NCBI RefSeq assembly: GCF_002272015.1
Contig: NZ_NPBY01000038.1
Span: 1-64,000 of the forward strand
DNA: 64,000 nucleotides
Direction: 5' to 3'
From: Paenibacillus campinasensis
GTDB lineage: Bacteria > Bacillota > Bacilli > Paenibacillales > Paenibacillaceae
Shown in pieces: positions 60,622 through 64,000 of this stretch (the first letter of the stretch is position 1; the number at the start of each line of letters is the position of its first letter). Below the pieces are notes generated by a model. It ran no database searches. It saw nothing but the letters and a program-made list of their open reading frames with translations, and had not been told where the DNA came from. The position numbers and the translations under genes are program-made.

Positions 60622-61530
60622 TTATAATGGAGAACGCAGTTGCTTGCGGTAGGCCGCTGGCGGCAGCCCGCGTTTGGCTGCGAACACCTTCGTAAAATAA
60701 TGCACAGACCCGAAGCCGACCTGCTCCGCGATGGCATGGGTCGTTAAATCCGTGTTTTTCAGCAAGTAATGCGCCTTCTTCAACCGTTCGCTTGTGACAT
60801 AATCACCGAAGGACATGCCCGAATGGCTGCGAAAAATACGCGTCAGCTGCCTCCCTGAAATATGCAAATATTCGGCAACCTCCTCCAGACGCAGCGGGCG
60901 CGACAGATTGTCCCGGATATACAGGCTCGCCTGGCGGAACAGATGCCGGCCGCCGTCATGCTCGGCGGCACCTCCCTCATCCGGGAGATCCGCAGCGAAC
61001 AGGGCCGGCAGCGAGAGCAGCAGGCTCTTCGCCAGATCCGGCGCGATCAGCCGCAGCAGCGAAGGCGACTGCTCGGCCTGCAGCCAGAGCGCTTGCCAAC
61101 ACAGCGCGGCCGGCGTATTCCAGGCCGACTCGGCCAGGAACGTCTCGGTGCTGGCGAGACGGCGGAACAAGGCGGTCATCTCAGGCGACGACTGCGTCTC
61201 ATCCAGCTCGAAGCCTACCCACAGCAGCGCCATATCTGGCTCGCTTACGATCTGATGCCAACGGTGGGGCCGGGACAGGAAGAGTGTACCTGCCCGCAGC
61301 GGATATTCAGCCTCGTCCTCACGATACACGCCGCTGCCGTCCACGACGAAGCAAGCCTCGAAGAAGGAATGATGATGCCGCATGTTGGTATTGTGCGACA
61401 GCGAGGAGCCCCAATAGTGAATATAGAAAGCCGCATTGTCCGCTTGGATCGTGCTGACCGCCGTATTCAGCAAACGATTGCTTTCCCGGCAAGTGAGCGC
61501 GGTCAGCGCATCGCGAAATCCGTTCATCAT
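60622..61530 (-). CDS. AraC family transcriptional regulator
   Basis: A 302-residue regulator. Residues about 35-110 form a cupin-like ligand domain (HHHSFFEACFVVDGSGVY, FLSRPHRWHQIVSEPD). The C-terminal AraC DNA-binding domain spans about 200-300 with two helix-turn-helix units (RLEEVAEYLHISGRQLTRIFR and THAIAEQVGFGSVHYFTKVF). It probably senses the sugar and activates this operon. The ATG overlaps the stop of the ROK gene (ATGA), placing the regulator inside the operon it would control. GGGGGGAG precedes the start. Confidence 0.93.
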   Translation of the reverse strand: MMNGFRDALTALTCRESNRLLNTAVSTIQADNAAFYIHYWGSSLSHNTNMRHHHSFFEACFVVDGSGVYREDEAEYPLRAGTLFLSRPHRWHQIVSEPDMALLWVGFELDETQSSPEMTALFRRLASTETFLAESAWNTPAALCWQALWLQAEQSPSLLRLIAPDLAKSLLLSLPALFAADLPDEGGAAEHDGGRHLFRQASLYIRDNLSRPLRLEEVAEYLHISGRQLTRIFRSHSGMSFGDYVTSERLKKAHYLLKNTDLTTHAIAEQVGFGSVHYFTKVFAAKRGLPPAAYRKQLRSPL

Positions 61531-62501
61531 GCTCCCCCCTTCTCCCCTGAACTGCGGTATTGTCCGAATACATAATCCTTGATTCCCCGGAACGTACTGA
61601 GCAGCGTATCGGGGCTTTTCGTTATAACCGCGTTGATGGCGCCTCTCTCCAGCTCACATGCCAGCGCCGGTACAAAGAGCGGGGATGCATTTGCGATTTG
61701 TCCTCCCAGCACGTATGCTTCCGGATTAAACGCCCGCGTATACCGCACGAGAACCGCCCCGAGCGTGTGCCCGAAGTGCTCGAACAGCGCGCAGGCGCTG
61801 CGCTCCCCCGACTCGGCAAGCGCAGCCAGCTCCTTGACGTCCAGCGTGTCAACGTCGAAGCCGAGGCTGCGGGCGCAATGCAGCATACCGCGCCTCGAGA
61901 TACAATCATCCACGATGCCGTCTGCCCACGACGCGTTGTACAGCCAGCCGTTTGCCGGTACGCCATCCCCCTCCCGGATCACGGCTCCGTCCAGAATGAA
62001 CCCGGTCCCGAAGCCAGTGCCAAGGGTCATGCAGACTGCCCTCTTATAGGAGGCGGCTGCTCCGTACACCGCCTCCCCCCGGGCAAACAGATACGCATCA
62101 TTTTCCATAAAAATTCGCCCAGAGCGAAACCCCATACGCACAAGCTTCGGATCATGGTCAGCCCGGTCGGCTAGCTCATCCCGTACGTTCACGCCATACA
62201 GCGCATCGAACTTGCCCAGACCTTGCAAATAACTGATGCCCGATTCATAATCGAACGGTCCCGGGAAGGCCAGCCCGATGCCCTGCACCCGTATCCCGTC
62301 CTCTCCGGCCACAGCTTTGGCCCGTACGGCCAGCTCCTTCACGGCGGCATGCAGCTGATCGAGCACCGCATCTCGCGCTCCTTGCGCGTTCGTATTCCTA
62401 TACAGAAGGGTCTCTTTAGCGACCTCGCCGTTTCCCCATACCGCGGCTCCCTTAATGAAGGTGCCTCCCACGTCAAGCGCCAGCACACAATCCCGCATCA
62501 T
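61527..62501 (-). CDS. ROK family sugar kinase-like protein
   Basis: A 324-residue ROK protein. The N-terminal phosphate loop is VLALDVGGTFIKGAAVW (residues 6-22). GIGLAFPGPFDYESG (about 75-89), MENDAYLFARGE (about 132-143, with the catalytic Asp) and LGTGFGTGFILDG (about 161-173) are the other signatures. The usual ROK zinc motif CxCGxxGC is missing; the equivalent region reads WADGIVDDCISRRGML. In this operon a hexose or mannose kinase feeding ManA is the natural guess. AAGGAG lies about eight bases before the first of two ATG codons. Confidence 0.87.
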   Translation of the reverse strand: MMRDCVLALDVGGTFIKGAAVWGNGEVAKETLLYRNTNAQGARDAVLDQLHAAVKELAVRAKAVAGEDGIRVQGIGLAFPGPFDYESGISYLQGLGKFDALYGVNVRDELADRADHDPKLVRMGFRSGRIFMENDAYLFARGEAVYGAAASYKRAVCMTLGTGFGTGFILDGAVIREGDGVPANGWLYNASWADGIVDDCISRRGMLHCARSLGFDVDTLDVKELAALAESGERSACALFEHFGHTLGAVLVRYTRAFNPEAYVLGGQIANASPLFVPALACELERGAINAVITKSPDTLLSTFRGIKDYVFGQYRSSGEKGGA

Positions 62502-62536
62502 CCTTCGCTCTCCTTCGTTCTTTCATGAATGGGCCG

Positions 62537-64000
62537 TTATGAACGCACAGAGGCCCTTATCGTTGCCAGTGTCTTCCCCCGCGACGGTTCGCCTGGACGG
62601 ATCGTATAGACCCCCACGGCCGCAGGAATGATGAACGTCTCGGCATACCGGACGGTGAAGGGTTCGAATGCGCCAGAAGGGCTTTCCACAATGGCCTCGT
62701 CGCCTTCCACGAGGTTAAGCATGTGGACGCTTCCCTCTGTGTGGTGCTCTACCGGGACAGAGAACCAGTGCCGCCGCGTCTCGATGAATTGCGACTCATG
62801 CAGTCCGGTGCGCTCCTCCACCCAGCCATCCCCTTCGGCCACCCGTTCAATCCGGTTCACCAGCTGTTCGTCCACCCAGTTTGCCGTTCGATCCCGCGCT
62901 ATATTACACTTCCCGTGCTCCAGATGCACCGGACGCGGCTTGCCATCGAGGCCAAGGCGGCCCCAATCCCACAGCTTAAATGTAAAAATATACGGCGTAG
63001 CGCTGATCTCCAGCACCATCGCATTGCGGCCCGAGCAGTGGATGGTCCCCGCCGGTATGAGGAAGTGATCATGCTTCTTCGCAGGCATGATATGGATATA
63101 GTCTTCCGCCGCAAACGCCGCGCCCCCGCGCTGCGCCTCCTCCAGCTCCGCCATCATCCGGTCAGCATCCACCCCTTCGCGCAGACCGAGGTAGATCTTC
63201 GCGTCCGGCATAGCGTCCAGCATATAATAGCTTTCATCCTGCGTGTACGACAGGCCAAACGTTCGCTGCATATACTCTGCGGTCGGATGCACCTGCAGGC
63301 TGAGATTCTGCCCGCCCATCGTATCCAGAAAGTCGAAGCGGATCGGAAACTCCGCACCGAACCTGGCATAGACCCGCTCGCCGAGCAGCGCTTGCGGCTG
63401 AAAGAATACCAGATTGACCGCCGGAGACTCCAGGCGAATTCCGCCGTATTGAAAATACAAGCTGTTCTCCTCCGGCACGCCGTCGAATGCCCAAGCGTAG
63501 GGGTGTTCCCGTTCCGGCAGCCCCAGCTTCTCTTGCATCCAGTACCCTCCCCAGACGCCGGGGTCAAAATAGGGCACCAGACGAAACGGCCGCTGCGCCG
63601 TATACGACAGGCCGAACATGAACGCATTCCAGGTCACGGCTCGCGGATCATTCTTCCGGTTGGTATCCAAATAGTAATCAATCCGGGCCTCTTCCGCCAG
63701 CCTGCGCTTCAAGCGATCCGCCGTCCGCCATTCGATGAAGTAGCCGCGCTTGTATTTGCGCAGCACATCCTCATCCTTATTGTCCTCCCGCCAGTTGCCC
63801 ATCTCCTTGCTGCGGTAACGAAGCTGAATCTCCCAGCGTGCAAGATCGGCATAGACCAGCACATCCCCCTCGGCCATCAGCGACGCGCCGAATCCAAGGA
63901 CAAGGACGATGCCTGCCGCGATATCAGCAATGCGCTCACGCAGCCGGCGGACAAGGGACGGATCGTAGAAATCCTCGATCTGAAATGGCGCCATACGTCC
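62537..64000 (-). CDS. manA: Mannose-6-phosphate isomerase, class I (partial, runs off the right edge)
   Basis: At least 487 codons, open to the end of the window. An ATG at 63994 exists but lacks visible upstream context, and the N-terminal ~160 residues resemble a nucleotide-kinase-like domain (AGIVLVLGFGASLM, VYADLARWEIQLRY) which Paenibacillus-type ManA proteins carry, so the true start is probably beyond the edge. The isomerase cupin core shows QNLSLQVHPTAEYMQRTFG (zinc His), DESYYMLDAMPDAKIYLGL and DHFLIPAGTIHCSGRNAMVLEIS (further zinc ligands). It interconverts mannose-6-phosphate and fructose-6-phosphate and heads the visible mannoside operon. Confidence 0.88.
   Translation of the reverse strand, partial: GRMAPFQIEDFYDPSLVRRLRERIADIAAGIVLVLGFGASLMAEGDVLVYADLARWEIQLRYRSKEMGNWREDNKDEDVLRKYKRGYFIEWRTADRLKRRLAEEARIDYYLDTNRKNDPRAVTWNAFMFGLSYTAQRPFRLVPYFDPGVWGGYWMQEKLGLPEREHPYAWAFDGVPEENSLYFQYGGIRLESPAVNLVFFQPQALLGERVYARFGAEFPIRFDFLDTMGGQNLSLQVHPTAEYMQRTFGLSYTQDESYYMLDAMPDAKIYLGLREGVDADRMMAELEEAQRGGAAFAAEDYIHIMPAKKHDHFLIPAGTIHCSGRNAMVLEISATPYIFTFKLWDWGRLGLDGKPRPVHLEHGKCNIARDRTANWVDEQLVNRIERVAEGDGWVEERTGLHESQFIETRRHWFSVPVEHHTEGSVHMLNLVEGDEAIVESPSGAFEPFTVRYAETFIIPAAVGVYTIRPGEPSRGKTLATIRASVRS

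Overview
The window looks like a chromosome segment of a spore-forming, flagellated, low-to-mid GC Firmicute, most likely Paenibacillus. Supporting signs are strong GGAGG ribosome binding sites with frequent TTG/GTG starts, a GerA/GerB/GerC germinant receptor operon, a copper-amine-oxidase-type stalk domain protein, DUF4317, and the mannosidase/ROK/AraC/ManA sugar operon. No rRNA or tRNA gene was seen. Layout: (1) 1-10,300 holds ordinary chromosomal genes: a MetE-like protein, a small Hol_Tox-type type I toxin with a convergent antisense RNA, DUF4317, a quinone reductase with a divergent HxlR regulator, a beta-lactamase-fold hydrolase, a GNAT and a secreted flavoprotein reductase. (2) 10,700-21,800 is a complete type I-C CRISPR-Cas locus. 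Gene order on the minus strand is array 2, cas3, cas5c, cas8c, cas7, cas4, cas1, cas2, array 1. (3) 21,869-31,570 holds accessory and ordinary genes: a membrane-hairpin SF2 helicase, DinB, a caspase/CHAT-like protein, a membrane protein, an unusually long flagellin, a GNAT and a methyltransferase. (4) About 31,810-56,060 is an island built by repeated integration at the 3' end of rlmCD. (5) 56,043-64,000 holds rlmCD and a mannose/mannoside operon that runs off the right edge. The most interesting object is in the 240-base gap between cas3 and cas5c. A plus-strand promoter appears to drive a roughly 75-nt RNA made of a degenerate CRISPR repeat (stem plus the near-perfect handle CGGATTGAAAT), a short guide and an intrinsic terminator. 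The guide matches, at 17 of its first 20 positions, a site just upstream of the -35 box of the cas5-cas8-cas7-cas4-cas1-cas2 promoter. That site carries the type I-C PAM TTC. Two of the three mismatches fall at positions 6 and 18, where Cascade flips bases out. This has the architecture of a Cascade-guided autorepressor RNA (the CreR concept), through which the operon would sense its own effector level. A perfect 12-bp inverted repeat flanks the promoter of this RNA. The two arrays use different repeats that share the 5' GTCGC and the 3' handle but have changed, largely compensated stems. Both have homologous leaders at their high-coordinate ends, and both decay at the low-coordinate end, as expected for leftward transcription. 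The island carries a large serine recombinase beside one copy of the rlmCD C-terminal tail, a resolvase, a primase and possible replication protein beside a repeat-bearing noncoding stretch, a Dam-like methylase, a type III restriction-modification pair and a DUF262/HNH nuclease. A second rlmCD-tail copy separates this roughly 20-kb element from a 4.3-kb segment with the germination operon and a fragment of another type III mod gene, next to the intact rlmCD. This suggests stepwise tandem accretion. All calls come from reading sequence and translations; no database search was possible.
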